Shown here one piece after another: positions 21,473-29,601 of a DNA stretch of 64,000 nt. The DNA is from Mesorhizobium sp. CAU 1732. GTDB lineage: Bacteria > Pseudomonadota > Alphaproteobacteria > Rhizobiales > Rhizobiaceae. The notes beneath the pieces were generated by a model. The model saw only the letters and a program-made list of their open reading frames with translations, did no database searches and was not told where the DNA came from. Position numbers and translations under genes: made by a program. Location of the stretch: contig NZ_JBDQQR010000003.1 of NCBI RefSeq assembly GCF_039888675.1, positions 383,651 to 447,650 on the forward strand, in the 5' to 3' direction. The stretch's first letter is position 1, and the number at the start of each line of letters is the position of its first letter.

Positions 21473-22249
21473 CTAGGCGCGATTGAGCATTTCGAGCGCT
21501 GCCTCGTGAAGCTGCGGGGTCGCGGCCGCGACGATGTCGCCGGCCTTCTCGGCAGGCCCTCCATCCCACGTCGTCACGACACCGCCAGCCCCTTCGATGA
21601 TGGGCACGAGAGCCACGATATCGTAAGGCTGGAGACCGGTCTCGACGACGAGATCGACATGGCCGGCGGCAAGCATCGCGTAGGCATAGCAATCGGTGCC
21701 GTAGCGGGCGAGTTGCACCGCACCCTCCAGGCGATCATATGCTCCGCGCATAGCGCCCGTGAACAGCGCAGGCGTCGTCGTGCAGAGCGTGGCGTCCGCG
21801 ATATCCGTCGTTGGCCGCGTCGATAGCCGGCGTGCCCCGCCGGGACCTTCGAAGTGCGAGACGCCGTCGATCGCCCAGAAGAGCTCTCCAGTGAATGGCT
21901 GCGACATCATTCCCGCGATCGCGTCGCCAGCGTCCGTCAACCCGACAAGCGTGCCCCAGAGCGGCAAGCCTGAGATGAAGGCCCGCGTGCCGTCGATCGG
22001 ATCGATCACCCAGACATGCCTCGCATCGATGTTCTCCGGTCCGAACTCCTCGCCAAGAATGCCGTGTTCCGGAAACGCGCCGAGTATGAGCCTGCGGATC
22101 GCCATCTCCGCTTCGCGGTCGGCTTCGGTGACGGGGTCGAAGCCGCTCAAGAGCTTGTTCGACACCAGTCCCGATTGCCTGAAGCGCGGCAATGTCTGGG
22201 CGGCAGCGGCAGCAGCGATACGCCGCATGAAGTCCGCGTCGATGGTCAT
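21473..22249 (-). CDS. hisN: Histidinol-phosphatase, inositol monophosphatase family
   Basis: 258-residue Mg-dependent phosphatase of the IMPase fold. Motifs are EFGPE (metal ligand, in GILGEEFGPENIDA), WVIDPIDGTRAFISG (DPxDGT) and the C-terminal GLQPYDIVALVPIIEGAGG. In many alphaproteobacteria this HisN class hydrolyses histidinol-phosphate in histidine synthesis; older annotations call it suhB or inositol monophosphatase, and substrate is inferred from family and context. GGAG precedes the ATG at 22249. An MmgR/suhB-type sRNA gene lies just upstream on the opposite strand. Confidence 0.88.
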   Translation of the reverse strand: MTIDADFMRRIAAAAAAQTLPRFRQSGLVSNKLLSGFDPVTEADREAEMAIRRLILGAFPEHGILGEEFGPENIDARHVWVIDPIDGTRAFISGLPLWGTLVGLTDAGDAIAGMMSQPFTGELFWAIDGVSHFEGPGGARRLSTRPTTDIADATLCTTTPALFTGAMRGAYDRLEGAVQLARYGTDCYAYAMLAAGHVDLVVETGLQPYDIVALVPIIEGAGGVVTTWDGGPAEKAGDIVAAATPQLHEAALEMLNRA

Positions 22250-22315
22250 TGTGAGGCTCCTGAATTGCCGCGATGGCGGACAACGATGAAATTTTGCACA
22301 GCCCGCCAAACCCGC

Positions 22316-22343
22316 TTGACTTTTGTGCAACGCAACATAAACT
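22316..22343 (+). promoter_or_regulatory. Sigma-70-type promoter of the MmgR-like sRNA
   Basis: TTGACT (22316-22321) and TAAACT (22338-22343) are separated by 16 bp. This gives a start near 22350, directly before the first sRNA hairpin, and no protein gene follows on the plus strand. Confidence 0.65.
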
Positions 22344-22349
22344 CGGCAT

Positions 22350-22435
22350 CGGACAGGGCGACCTGTCTATGCCCTCCTTGGGCGTTTCCTCCCTAGACTT
22401 CGGCCGCAACGTGCAAACGATGCGGTCTTTTTTTT
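22350..22435 (+). ncRNA. mmgR: MmgR / suhB-motif (alpha-r8) small regulatory RNA
   Basis: An intergenic ~86-nt transcript is predicted. Hairpin 1 is GACAGG-GCGA-CCTGTC (22352-22367), hairpin 2 GCCC-TCCTT-GGGC (22371-22383). An unpaired TTTCCTCCCT (22385-22394) follows, then the intrinsic terminator GGCCGCA / TGCGGTC (22402-22427) and eight T. The unpaired UUUCCUCCCU segment and this architecture match what I recall of MmgR, which limits polyhydroxybutyrate storage in Sinorhizobium, and of the Rfam suhB motif. The site beside the suhB/hisN gene also agrees. It probably acts by pairing its CU-rich loop with ribosome-binding sites. Confidence 0.8.
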
Positions 22436-22465
22436 GAATGAAGTCAGAAGGTTGGCTCGGTAAAA

Positions 22466-23356
22466 CTATTCTGCGGCGAGCGGCAGCCCGTGCAGATAGT
22501 GTTCCGGGATGGCCATGATGTCGGCCGCAAAACGGGTCAAGTCGCTCGCAAGCGCAGCAAACCCGCTGGTGCGTTCGAACGTCCGCTCATTGAGATAAAG
22601 CCCGCGATTCACCTCGATCTGGATCGCGTGCAGCCCGCGAGCAGGCCGCCCATAGTGCTCCGTGATGAACCCGCCCGCATACGGCTTGTTATGAGCGACG
22701 GTGTACCCCATGCCCGACAGGATGCCGATCGCAGCCTCGGTGAGCGCCGGAGCGCAAGCCACACCAAAGCGGTCGCCGACGATGAAATCGGGGCGCATGC
22801 CATTGTCGCCCAGCCTGATGCTCGCCGGCATCGAGTGACAATCCACCAGCACGGCGAAGCCGAAGCGCGAATGCGTGCGCGTGAGCAGCCGCTTCAGTTG
22901 TTCATGATACGGCTTGTAGACAGTCTCGACCCGCATGACCGCTTCAGCGAGCTTCAGCTTGGCCTTGTAGATTTCCTGACCCTCGCCCACCAGTCGCGGC
23001 ACGGTGCCGAGCCCGCCCGCCACCCGCGCGGATCGCGCATTGGCATGCGGCGGCAGGGGATCGCTGAACATCCGCGGATCAAGCTCCCAGGGCTCGCGAT
23101 TGGCGTCGAGATAGGCGCGCGGGAAGTTTGCCGCCAGCATCGGCGCGCCGAGCGGAACGGCGCCGCCGAACAGGTCGTCGACGAAGCAATCCTCGGAGCG
23201 GCGGATGGCACTCGCATCGAGCTTGCTCATCGCCAGGAATCGGGGCGGGTAGACGCGCCCGCTGTGGGGCGAGTTGAAGACGAACGGCACGCGCTGTTCC
23301 GCGGGACTGCGCACCTCAAAGGCCGGTATCGCCCGGAAGTCGTCTGTTGCCGTCAT
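22466..23356 (-). CDS. N-formylglutamate amidohydrolase family protein
   Basis: 296-residue member of the N-formylglutamate amidohydrolase family (HutG type II fold), which removes formate from N-formylglutamate in histidine breakdown. Signature blocks are FVFNSPHSGRVYPPRFL near residue 20, EDCFVDDLFGGA, ANFPRAYLDANREPWELDPRMF, the zinc-site segment FAVLVDCHSMPA, and NKPYAGGFITEHYGRPARGLHAIQIEVNRGLYLNE. No other hut gene is in the window, so the actual substrate is unproven. The ATG at 23356 is chosen at the conserved N-terminus; the longer frame to 23950 is antisense to cpdR. Confidence 0.88.
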   Translation of the reverse strand: MTATDDFRAIPAFEVRSPAEQRVPFVFNSPHSGRVYPPRFLAMSKLDASAIRRSEDCFVDDLFGGAVPLGAPMLAANFPRAYLDANREPWELDPRMFSDPLPPHANARSARVAGGLGTVPRLVGEGQEIYKAKLKLAEAVMRVETVYKPYHEQLKRLLTRTHSRFGFAVLVDCHSMPASIRLGDNGMRPDFIVGDRFGVACAPALTEAAIGILSGMGYTVAHNKPYAGGFITEHYGRPARGLHAIQIEVNRGLYLNERTFERTSGFAALASDLTRFAADIMAIPEHYLHGLPLAAE

Positions 23357-23528
23357 GAAACTCCCGAACACACTCTCGGACCGACCCTCCCGAGCGAAAA
23401 TGCCATCTGGCTCGGCCCATGTCCAGCCTGCCGCCGGAGCACAAATGCTTTTCAAACCAGCGATTTGCCGGTGGTGAGCGGCGGCGCCATTCACTTGATC
23501 TTTACTCTCCCTCCCACATATACCGGAA

Positions 23529-23536
23529 ATGGTTAA
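23529..23536 (+). promoter_or_regulatory. Candidate CtrA half-site upstream of cpdR
   Basis: ATGGTTAA is the reverse complement of TTAACCAT, a common CtrA-binding octamer of alphaproteobacteria. It lies 48 bp before the cpdR start codon. A single 8-bp match is weak evidence. Confidence 0.3.
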
Positions 23537-23584
23537 TGCACCGGCATTCGCCGGGCACCCAATCACGCGATTCGGACGGGAATC

Positions 23585-23947
23585 ATGGCAAGAATTCTGT
23601 TGGCGGAAGACGACAACGACATGCGGCGCTTTCTCGTGAAGGCGCTCGAACGTGCAGGCTACGACGTCAGCGACTTCGACAATGGCGCAAGCGCCTATGA
23701 GCGACTGCGCGAGGAGCCCTTCTCTCTGCTTCTCACCGACATCGTCATGCCCGAGATGGACGGCATCGAACTTGCGCGCCGTGCGACGGAGATCGATCCG
23801 GACCTGAAGGTGATGTTCATCACCGGTTTTGCCGCGGTCGCCTTGAACCCCGATTCCAAAGCTCCCAAGGACGCCAAAGTCCTGTCCAAGCCCTTCCACC
23901 TGCGCGACCTCGTCAACGAGGTCGAGAAGATGCTTCAGGCCGCCTGA
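23585..23947 (+). CDS. cpdR: Single-domain response regulator CpdR
   Basis: 120-residue stand-alone receiver protein that, when unphosphorylated, brings ClpXP to the cell pole to degrade cell-cycle proteins such as CtrA regulators. MARILLAEDDNDMRRFLVKALERAGYDVSDF gives the acidic pair D9/D10. D52 in LLLTDIVMPEMDGIEL is the phosphoacceptor, and Lys in VLSKPFHLRDLVNEVEKML closes the active site. There is no output domain. The sequence and the C-terminal KPFHLRDLVNEVEKML match CpdR of rhizobia. It lies immediately before tRNA-Val, as in many Hyphomicrobiales. Confidence 0.93.
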   Translation: MARILLAEDDNDMRRFLVKALERAGYDVSDFDNGASAYERLREEPFSLLLTDIVMPEMDGIELARRATEIDPDLKVMFITGFAAVALNPDSKAPKDAKVLSKPFHLRDLVNEVEKMLQAA

Positions 23948-23961
23948 CACGCATCATGACC

Positions 23962-24009
23962 AGCGCTTTTCAAAAAGCGCTGCAGAGGCGACGAAAGGCG
24001 TCCTTTCGT
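23962..24009. terminator. Two adjacent hairpins between cpdR and tRNA-Val
   Basis: AGCGCTTTT-CA-AAAAGCGCT (23962-23981) and ACGAAAGG-CGT-CCTTTCGT (23991-24009) are both perfect inverted repeats. No long U-run follows either. They probably end cpdR transcription or separate it from the tRNA. Confidence 0.4.
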
Positions 24010-24054
24010 GTCTTGACGCCAGCGACTGCCTGTGGTGTATGCGCGACGTCGGAT

Positions 24055-24129
<75 letters not shown>

Positions 24130-24162
24130 TCCGAACTCCTTGAAATTGTTGCAAATTTCGCC

Positions 24163-24381
24163 TCAGAGAGGCCGCCTCACATGGTGGTCGTCAGGTTCAT
24201 CGAACCGAGCCGAGTTCGATAGGTCATTTTTCGCGATGTCCGGCGTGATCAGCCGAAGCCATGGCGCGACTGTTCTTGTTGCCCGGCCATAGATCAGCCC
24301 GACCATCCCCGCACGCTCCATGAGGCTGGCAGCCGCCAGCATGGCGAGGCCACCGAAGAAGAAACTTCGGATCGAGTTCAT
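24163..24381 (-). CDS. Small single-pass membrane protein, unknown
   Basis: 72-residue frame, MNSIRSFFFGGLAMLAAASLMERAGMVGLIYGRATR at the N-terminus, with one or two hydrophobic stretches (about 6-30) and a polar tail ending DDHHVRRPL. AAGGGA stands 7 nt before the ATG at 24381. I recognise no family. Coding status rests on the ribosome site and the membrane-like N-terminus; the position beside a tRNA gene is typical for accessory small genes. Confidence 0.4.
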   Translation of the reverse strand: MNSIRSFFFGGLAMLAAASLMERAGMVGLIYGRATRTVAPWLRLITPDIAKNDLSNSARFDEPDDHHVRRPL

Positions 24382-24508
24382 CACATTTCCCTTCGTTGGA
24401 GGTTCCGCGATTACCCGCGTGGGCGGGATTGCACTTCACTTACAAGTTGCAGCTTTTGACTGGTGCGCTAACGTCTCCGCCTGGTGACGAAGCGCGTGAG
24501 ATAATGCG

Positions 24509-24886
24509 ATGAAGCGAAAAACGATATCGACCTTGGCAATCACATTGGCTCTGGCAATTGCGGCACCTGCCGCGGCTCAAGACATGAACACCTTGGGTCG
24601 TCACCTCGAAAACCAGCAATGGCAGCGTCTACAGGACCATCAGAACCGTAACAGGACGATGAAGCCGAGCCGCAATTCCCGCGAGAACAGGCCAAGTCAG
24701 TCACGTCAACGGGCGGCGCTCCCTGCCTGCTCCATCGATCTCGTTTCCTCGCGCGATCGACGGCGAATGGAGGCTGAATACAACCGTATCGTTCGGGCAT
24801 CCGGCTCGAGAAAAGCCGATGCCTGGGCACAGCAGCAAGGTCGAATCCACGCTCGGCAGATGCGCCAGAAGGGCCTCTGTCGCTGA
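24509..24886 (+). CDS. Small exported protein, unknown
   Basis: 125 residues with a clear signal peptide, MKRKTISTLAITLALAIAAPAAAQ, cleaved after AAA-Q or PAA. The mature part is Arg/Asn/Gln-rich and basic (HLENQQWQRLQDHQNRNRTMKPSRNSRENRPSQSRQR), then a segment with two cysteines (PACSIDLVSSRDRRRMEAEYNRIVR... GLC near the end) that could form a disulfide in the periplasm. I recognise no family. The next small gene starts about 40 bp downstream. Confidence 0.65.
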   Translation: MKRKTISTLAITLALAIAAPAAAQDMNTLGRHLENQQWQRLQDHQNRNRTMKPSRNSRENRPSQSRQRAALPACSIDLVSSRDRRRMEAEYNRIVRASGSRKADAWAQQQGRIHARQMRQKGLCR

Positions 24887-24927
24887 CAGGACCATGAGGT
24901 GCAAGATGATGGACGGAAGGATGAACT

Positions 24928-25104
24928 GTGACCGCAGACTTGATCTGGAAAGGCCTATTGGCGGTGGTCGGCTGCTTCGCGGCCGCCTACATTGGTATTG
25001 AAGTTCTTGGTGGCGAAGCTCTTGGGTGGATTGCGATGGGGGCCATCCTGGGAGGAACCTGCGCACCGTTATTCCGCACACTGATCCAACGACGTCAGCG
25101 TTGA
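24928..25104 (+). CDS. Small hydrophobic protein, GTG start, unknown
   Basis: 58-residue frame starting at GTG 24928 with GGAAGG 7 nt upstream. The translation begins VTADLIWKGLLAVVGCFAAAYIG and continues with IEVLGGEALGWIAMGAILGGTCAPLFR, giving two transmembrane-like helices and a basic end (RTLIQRRQR). It is shorter than usual gene-calling cut-offs, so it is easily missed. No family recognised. It is probably co-transcribed with the upstream exported protein. Confidence 0.45.
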   Translation: MTADLIWKGLLAVVGCFAAAYIGIEVLGGEALGWIAMGAILGGTCAPLFRTLIQRRQR

Positions 25105-25242
25105 TCCAAACACTCATGGCCCTTGAGCGTCGCGCGGCGCAATTCGGCGGTATTTGCGACAGGCCGCCTATTTCAGCCTGCCGCAGAGCCGAGCCCGAAC
25201 AAGCTCCGCGCCGAACTCGGTCGGAGCTTGTTCGATCAGGCT

Positions 25243-26415
25243 TTACAGCCGTCCGTCGATCGCCTGATTGAGCAGATCGAGCGCCGCCGCCCGCGTCAAC
25301 TCGACCGGATTGCCGCCGGCTGTCGGGTCTACGATCGCCATGTCCGCGATGAGGCCCTTGCGCTCGTCGTCCATAGCCAGATCCTTGATCAGCCCAGCAA
25401 GTGCGTGCGGAACTTTCAGTTCCTCGCGAAGCGCGAGGATCGCTTTTGCAAAGCCGTCGAAGCCGCCGTCTATACCGAGATAAGCGGACGCGCGTTCGAT
25501 GCGCTCCTCGATAGCGCTGCGGTTGAAGGCGAGCACATAGGGCATGAAGACGGCGTTCGTCATGCCGTGATGCGTGTCATAGAGCGCACCGATCGGATGC
25601 GACAGCGAATGGATCGCGCCGAGCCCCTTCTGGAACGCGGTGGCGCCCATAGCAGCAGCCGACATCATGTGCGCGCGGGCGGCAAGATCGGAGCCATTCG
25701 CAAAAGCCTTCGGCAGGTTTTCAAAGGCCAACCGCATGCCCTCCAGCGCGATGCCGTCGGCCATCGGGTGGTAGCCGGGTGCGCAATAGGCTTCGAGGCA
25801 ATGCGCTAGCGCATCCATGCCGGTTCCGGCGGTGATGAAGGGCGGCATGCCTACGGTGAGTTCGGGATCGGCGATCACGATGGCCGGCATCATCTTCGGA
25901 TGGAAGATCACCTTCTTGGTGTGGCTCGCCTCATGCGTCAGCACGCCCGCGCGCCCGACTTCCGACCCGGTGCCGGCGGTCGTCGGCACGGCAATGATCG
26001 GCGCGATCTTCGAGCCGTCGGCGCGGGTCCACCAATCGCCGATGTCCTCAAAGTCCCAGACCGGCCGCACCTGATGCGCCTGGAAGGCGATGAGCTTGCC
26101 GAGGTCGAGCGCGGAGCCACCGCCGAAGGCGATCACGCCGTCATGCTTTCCGCTCTTGAACACCTCGATGCCGGCCGTGAGGTTCGATTCGACGGGATTG
26201 GGCTTCACATCGGAAAAGACACCATGCGCCACGCCGGCATCCACCAGCAGCTTCAGCGTCGACGCGACCACCGGCAGTTTCGCAAGGCCCGGATCAGTCA
26301 CGAAAAGTGGATTCGAGATGCCTACATCCTTCAGGACTTCGGGCAGTTCCGTGATGCGCCCGGCACCGAAGCGGATCGTGGTCGGGTAGTTCCATTTCGA
26401 GATGAGGTTGGTCAT
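25243..26415 (-). CDS. Iron-containing alcohol dehydrogenase
   Basis: 390-residue group III (Fe) alcohol dehydrogenase. NAD-binding GGGSALDLGKLIAF (about residues 97-110) and the family block PIIAVPTTAGTGSEVGRAGVLT are present. Metal ligands are in the ALAHCLEAYCAPGYHPMAD and IHSLSHPIGALYDTHHGMTNAVFMPYVL segments. It oxidises an alcohol to an aldehyde, which the aldehyde dehydrogenase gene 17 bp upstream could then oxidise to an acid. Third gene of the minus-strand operon GS-like / ALDH / ADH. Confidence 0.93.
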   Translation of the reverse strand: MTNLISKWNYPTTIRFGAGRITELPEVLKDVGISNPLFVTDPGLAKLPVVASTLKLLVDAGVAHGVFSDVKPNPVESNLTAGIEVFKSGKHDGVIAFGGGSALDLGKLIAFQAHQVRPVWDFEDIGDWWTRADGSKIAPIIAVPTTAGTGSEVGRAGVLTHEASHTKKVIFHPKMMPAIVIADPELTVGMPPFITAGTGMDALAHCLEAYCAPGYHPMADGIALEGMRLAFENLPKAFANGSDLAARAHMMSAAAMGATAFQKGLGAIHSLSHPIGALYDTHHGMTNAVFMPYVLAFNRSAIEERIERASAYLGIDGGFDGFAKAILALREELKVPHALAGLIKDLAMDDERKGLIADMAIVDPTAGGNPVELTRAAALDLLNQAIDGRL

Positions 26416-26432
26416 TGAGATTCTTTCAAAAA

Positions 26433-27818
26433 TCAGATCGCTTCGCGCAGATGATAGCTCTTCGGCCGCGTCAGGTTCTCGTAGCCGACGAGACCCATCG
26501 CGCCGCCTTTGCCCGTATCCTTGACGCCGGTCCAGACGAGGCCCGGATCGACATAGTCGCAGCGGTTCATGAAGACCGTGCCCGTCTCGATCCGGTCGCC
26601 GAGCGCTGCGGCATGGTCCGTATCCGTGGTCCAGAGCGAAGCCGTCAGCCCGTACGGGCTGTCGTTCATCAGCGCGATCGCTTCCTCGTCGTTACGCACC
26701 TTCATGATGCCGACGATTGGCCCAAAACTCTCCTCGCGCATCACGCTCATCTGGTGATTGACGTCTGTCAGCACTTCGGGTGCGAGATAGGGCGAGCCTT
26801 CGCGATCGCCATCGACCGCCATGCCGATATGCGCTTTCGCGCCCTTGCGCAGGGCTTCGGCCTTCTGCTCGCGGATGAAATCGGCGAAGCGCGCCTGCGC
26901 CATCGGGCCCATCGTAGTCGCCTGATCGAGCGGATTGCCGACGACATAGTTCTTCGTCTCGGCGATGAACCCCTCGACGAAATCGTCGTAAATCGCCTCG
27001 TGAACGTAGACGCGCTCGATGCCGCAGCAGCACTGGCCGGAGTTGTAGAACGCGCCATCGACGAGGTTTGCGATGGCGTGGTCGAGCTTCACGTCCGGCA
27101 ACACATAGGCCGGATCCTTGCCGCCAAGTTCGAGACCGAGGGTCATGAACGTTCCAGCAGCGGCCTTCTCAATCGCCCGGCCACCTCCGACCGAACCGGT
27201 GAAGTTGCAGTGATCGACCTTGCCCGAAGCGAGGAGTTTTTCGGTCTGGCCGTGATTGAGGACGATGTTCTGGAACAGCCCTTTCGGAAGGCCTGTCTTG
27301 TCGAACGCCTGCTGGAAGCGCTCACCGACGAGCAGCGTCTGTGCGGCGTGCTTGAGAATGACCGCGTTGCCAGCCATCAGCGCCGGCACGATCGAATTGA
27401 CCGCCGTCAGATACGGGTAGTTCCACGGTGCGATGACGAAGACGACGCCCAGCGGCTCGCGCTTCAGATAGCGGCGGAACCCGGGACGCTCTTCCGGCAC
27501 GAAGGGGGCAAGCGCCTTTTCAGCCAATCCGACCATGTAGCGGGTGCGCTCCTCGACACCGCCCTTCTCGCCGCCGTAACGCACGGGGCGGCCCATCTGC
27601 CAGGCGATCTCCGGCACGATCTCGTCGTTCATGGCGAGGAGCGCGTCGAGGAAGGACAGCAGATATTTCGCGCGCTCCTCGGTCGATACGCGCGCCCAGT
27701 CCGCCTGCGCCGATTTCGCGCGCTCCACGGCGGCATTGATCGCCTGCTCGGTCGCGACCGGTCGCTCGACATAGATCGACCCATCGACGGGGGATTTCAG
27801 CTTGATGGTTTCAGTCAT
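26433..27818 (-). CDS. Aldehyde dehydrogenase family protein
   Basis: 461-residue NAD(P)-dependent aldehyde dehydrogenase. The signature blocks are APWNYPYLTAVNSIVPALMAGNAVILKHA (coenzyme site), FTGSVGGGRAIEKAAAGTFMTLGLELGGKDPAYVL (general base Glu), and NSGQCCCGIERVYVHE with the catalytic Cys in a run of three cysteines. It has the length of class-3-like bacterial ALDHs. It stands between the glutamine-synthetase-like and iron-ADH genes (19 and 17 bp gaps), a layout like PuuA-PuuC in gamma-glutamyl pathways, so the substrate may be a gamma-glutamylated amino aldehyde. Confidence 0.93.
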   Translation of the reverse strand: MTETIKLKSPVDGSIYVERPVATEQAINAAVERAKSAQADWARVSTEERAKYLLSFLDALLAMNDEIVPEIAWQMGRPVRYGGEKGGVEERTRYMVGLAEKALAPFVPEERPGFRRYLKREPLGVVFVIAPWNYPYLTAVNSIVPALMAGNAVILKHAAQTLLVGERFQQAFDKTGLPKGLFQNIVLNHGQTEKLLASGKVDHCNFTGSVGGGRAIEKAAAGTFMTLGLELGGKDPAYVLPDVKLDHAIANLVDGAFYNSGQCCCGIERVYVHEAIYDDFVEGFIAETKNYVVGNPLDQATTMGPMAQARFADFIREQKAEALRKGAKAHIGMAVDGDREGSPYLAPEVLTDVNHQMSVMREESFGPIVGIMKVRNDEEAIALMNDSPYGLTASLWTTDTDHAAALGDRIETGTVFMNRCDYVDPGLVWTGVKDTGKGGAMGLVGYENLTRPKSYHLREAI

Positions 27819-27837
27819 GATGATCTCTCGATGCCAA

Positions 27838-29208
27838 TCAATATCGCTCGAAGCCGCGATGCAGCTCCCAGTCGGTCACGCGGCGGTCGTATTCCATCTG
27901 CTCCCAGCGCGCGGTATGGACGTAGTGCTCCACGACGTCTTCGCCGAACGCGGTCTTGAGCATCTTGGACTTGCTCAGCGTCTCGGTCGCCTCGCGCAGC
28001 GTCTTGGGGATCTCCGGCAGGCGGCTCGCCTGATAGGCGTCACCGACGAACGGCTTCTGCAACTCGAGTTGCTCGTCGATGCCGGCGAGGCCGGCGGCGA
28101 TGAGTGCTGCGAAGGCGAGATAGGGGTTCAGGTCCGCGCCGCCGATCCGGCACTCCATGCGGATGCCCTTGGTGCCCTCCCCGCAAAGCCTGAAGCCCGC
28201 CGTGCGGTTGTCTTCCGACCACATGATCTTCGTCGGCGCGAAGGTGCCGGCCTGGAAGCGCTTGTATGAGTTGATGTAGGGCGCCAGGAACCAGGTGAAC
28301 TCCTTGGCGTATTTGAGCTGGCCGGCAGCCCATTGCTGGCCCAGCGTCGAGAGCGTCCAGTTCGCATCCTTGTCGTAGAACAGCGGCGTCTTGCCATCAG
28401 CGCTCCACAGCGAATTGTGGATGTGGCTGGAATTGCCGGCCAGGTCGTAATTGTACTTCGCCATGAAGGAGATCGCCTTGCCCATCTGGCCGGCGATTTC
28501 CTTTGCTCCGTTCTTCAGGATCACGTGGCGGTCGGCCATGTCGAGCACTTCGGCATAGCGAACGTTGATCTCTTCCTGGCCGGGTCCCCACTCGCCCTTC
28601 GAGTTCTCGATCGGAATACCGGCCGCCTCCATGTCGTTGCGCAGGCGGCGCATCACGTCTTCTTCCTTGCTCGTGATGCCGATCAGGTAGTCGCCGATAT
28701 AAGGCGATGCGGTGTCGAGGTTGTGCCAGTGCTTGGCACGCGCGGAATCGTAGCTCTCGCTGAAGAGGTAGAATTCCAGCTCCGATGCGAAATAGGCGAG
28801 GTAGCCGCGCTCCTTCAGCCGCGCGACATGCTTGCGCAGGATCGCTCGCGGCGAATGCGGCAGGTCGCCATGGGTGTGGTGATCGAGAATGTCGCACAGC
28901 ACGAGCGCCGTCTTCTCGAGCCACGGCACGGTGCGGATCGTGCCGAGATCCGGCTTCATGACGAAGTCACCATAGCCCTTCGACCAGCTCGCGGCCTTGT
29001 AGCCGGGCACAGGCTCCATATCGATGTCGTTGGCGAGCAGGTAGTTGCAGCCATGTGTCTCATCATAGGCGGATTCGACGAAGTACTTGGCGAGGAACCT
29101 CTTTCCGATCAGGCGTCCCTGCATGTCGACGGCGCATGCCAGAACGGTGTCGACGTCACCGTCGGTGACGGTCTTCTTCAACTGATCGAAAGAGAGATTG
29201 CCTGCCAT
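27838..29208 (-). CDS. Glutamine synthetase family protein (PuuA/GlnT-like gamma-glutamyl ligase)
   Basis: 456-residue protein of the GS superfamily. Family segments include FASELEFYLFSES (first metal-binding Glu), GNSSHIHNSLWSADGK (ATP/Glu site, replacing the NGSGMH of true GlnA), WSEDNRTAGFRLCGEGTKGIRMECRIGGADLNPYLAFAALIAAGLAGI and a short C-terminus without the adenylylation Tyr motif of GlnA. Such relatives ligate glutamate to amines, for example putrescine, ethanolamine or isopropylamine. The ATG at 29208 has GGAG 6 nt upstream, better than the adjacent ATG at 29211. First gene of the operon with ALDH and iron-ADH. Confidence 0.88.
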   Translation of the reverse strand: MAGNLSFDQLKKTVTDGDVDTVLACAVDMQGRLIGKRFLAKYFVESAYDETHGCNYLLANDIDMEPVPGYKAASWSKGYGDFVMKPDLGTIRTVPWLEKTALVLCDILDHHTHGDLPHSPRAILRKHVARLKERGYLAYFASELEFYLFSESYDSARAKHWHNLDTASPYIGDYLIGITSKEEDVMRRLRNDMEAAGIPIENSKGEWGPGQEEINVRYAEVLDMADRHVILKNGAKEIAGQMGKAISFMAKYNYDLAGNSSHIHNSLWSADGKTPLFYDKDANWTLSTLGQQWAAGQLKYAKEFTWFLAPYINSYKRFQAGTFAPTKIMWSEDNRTAGFRLCGEGTKGIRMECRIGGADLNPYLAFAALIAAGLAGIDEQLELQKPFVGDAYQASRLPEIPKTLREATETLSKSKMLKTAFGEDVVEHYVHTARWEQMEYDRRVTDWELHRGFERY

Positions 29209-29601
29209 CATGGACTCCGTTGCTGTGCTCCGGCGCGCTATGCCGCAATGCGAAGTCCTTCGCCCGCGTATCGCCCCACCAATACGCCGCGCACAATGCC
29301 GCGCCTGCGATTGGCTTACCAGCGGTAAAAACGCTGGAGGCCCATGCTGTTTCGCAAACCACGCGCGCGCGCCAACGCGGTGCGCGCCGGACGCAAGTGC
29401 AAGCCTCACATGGCGGAGCGGTCGGGTAACGGGTAAATTACCGATATTTAATGTTATATCTGGTGCATTGCTCCGGAACTGTTGGCATAAGTGCTGCAGG
29501 AGGGATGCGCTGCAGCGGCAGTTGGGGCGGCGGTCCCGATTTGCATGTTTGGTGGTCACGAATCCCCGCGGATGACCCCCGCCTGGTATCCGGAGATCGG
29601 C
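29209..29601. other. Divergent intergenic region GS-like / RND efflux adaptor
   Basis: 393 bp with no convincing gene. An AT-rich patch at 29431-29465 is the likely promoter zone for the efflux operon. A short dyad CCAGCG...CGCTGG lies at 29319-29337. An in-frame upstream ATG at 29491 would extend the adaptor by 37 residues but these look non-coding. Confidence 0.4.
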
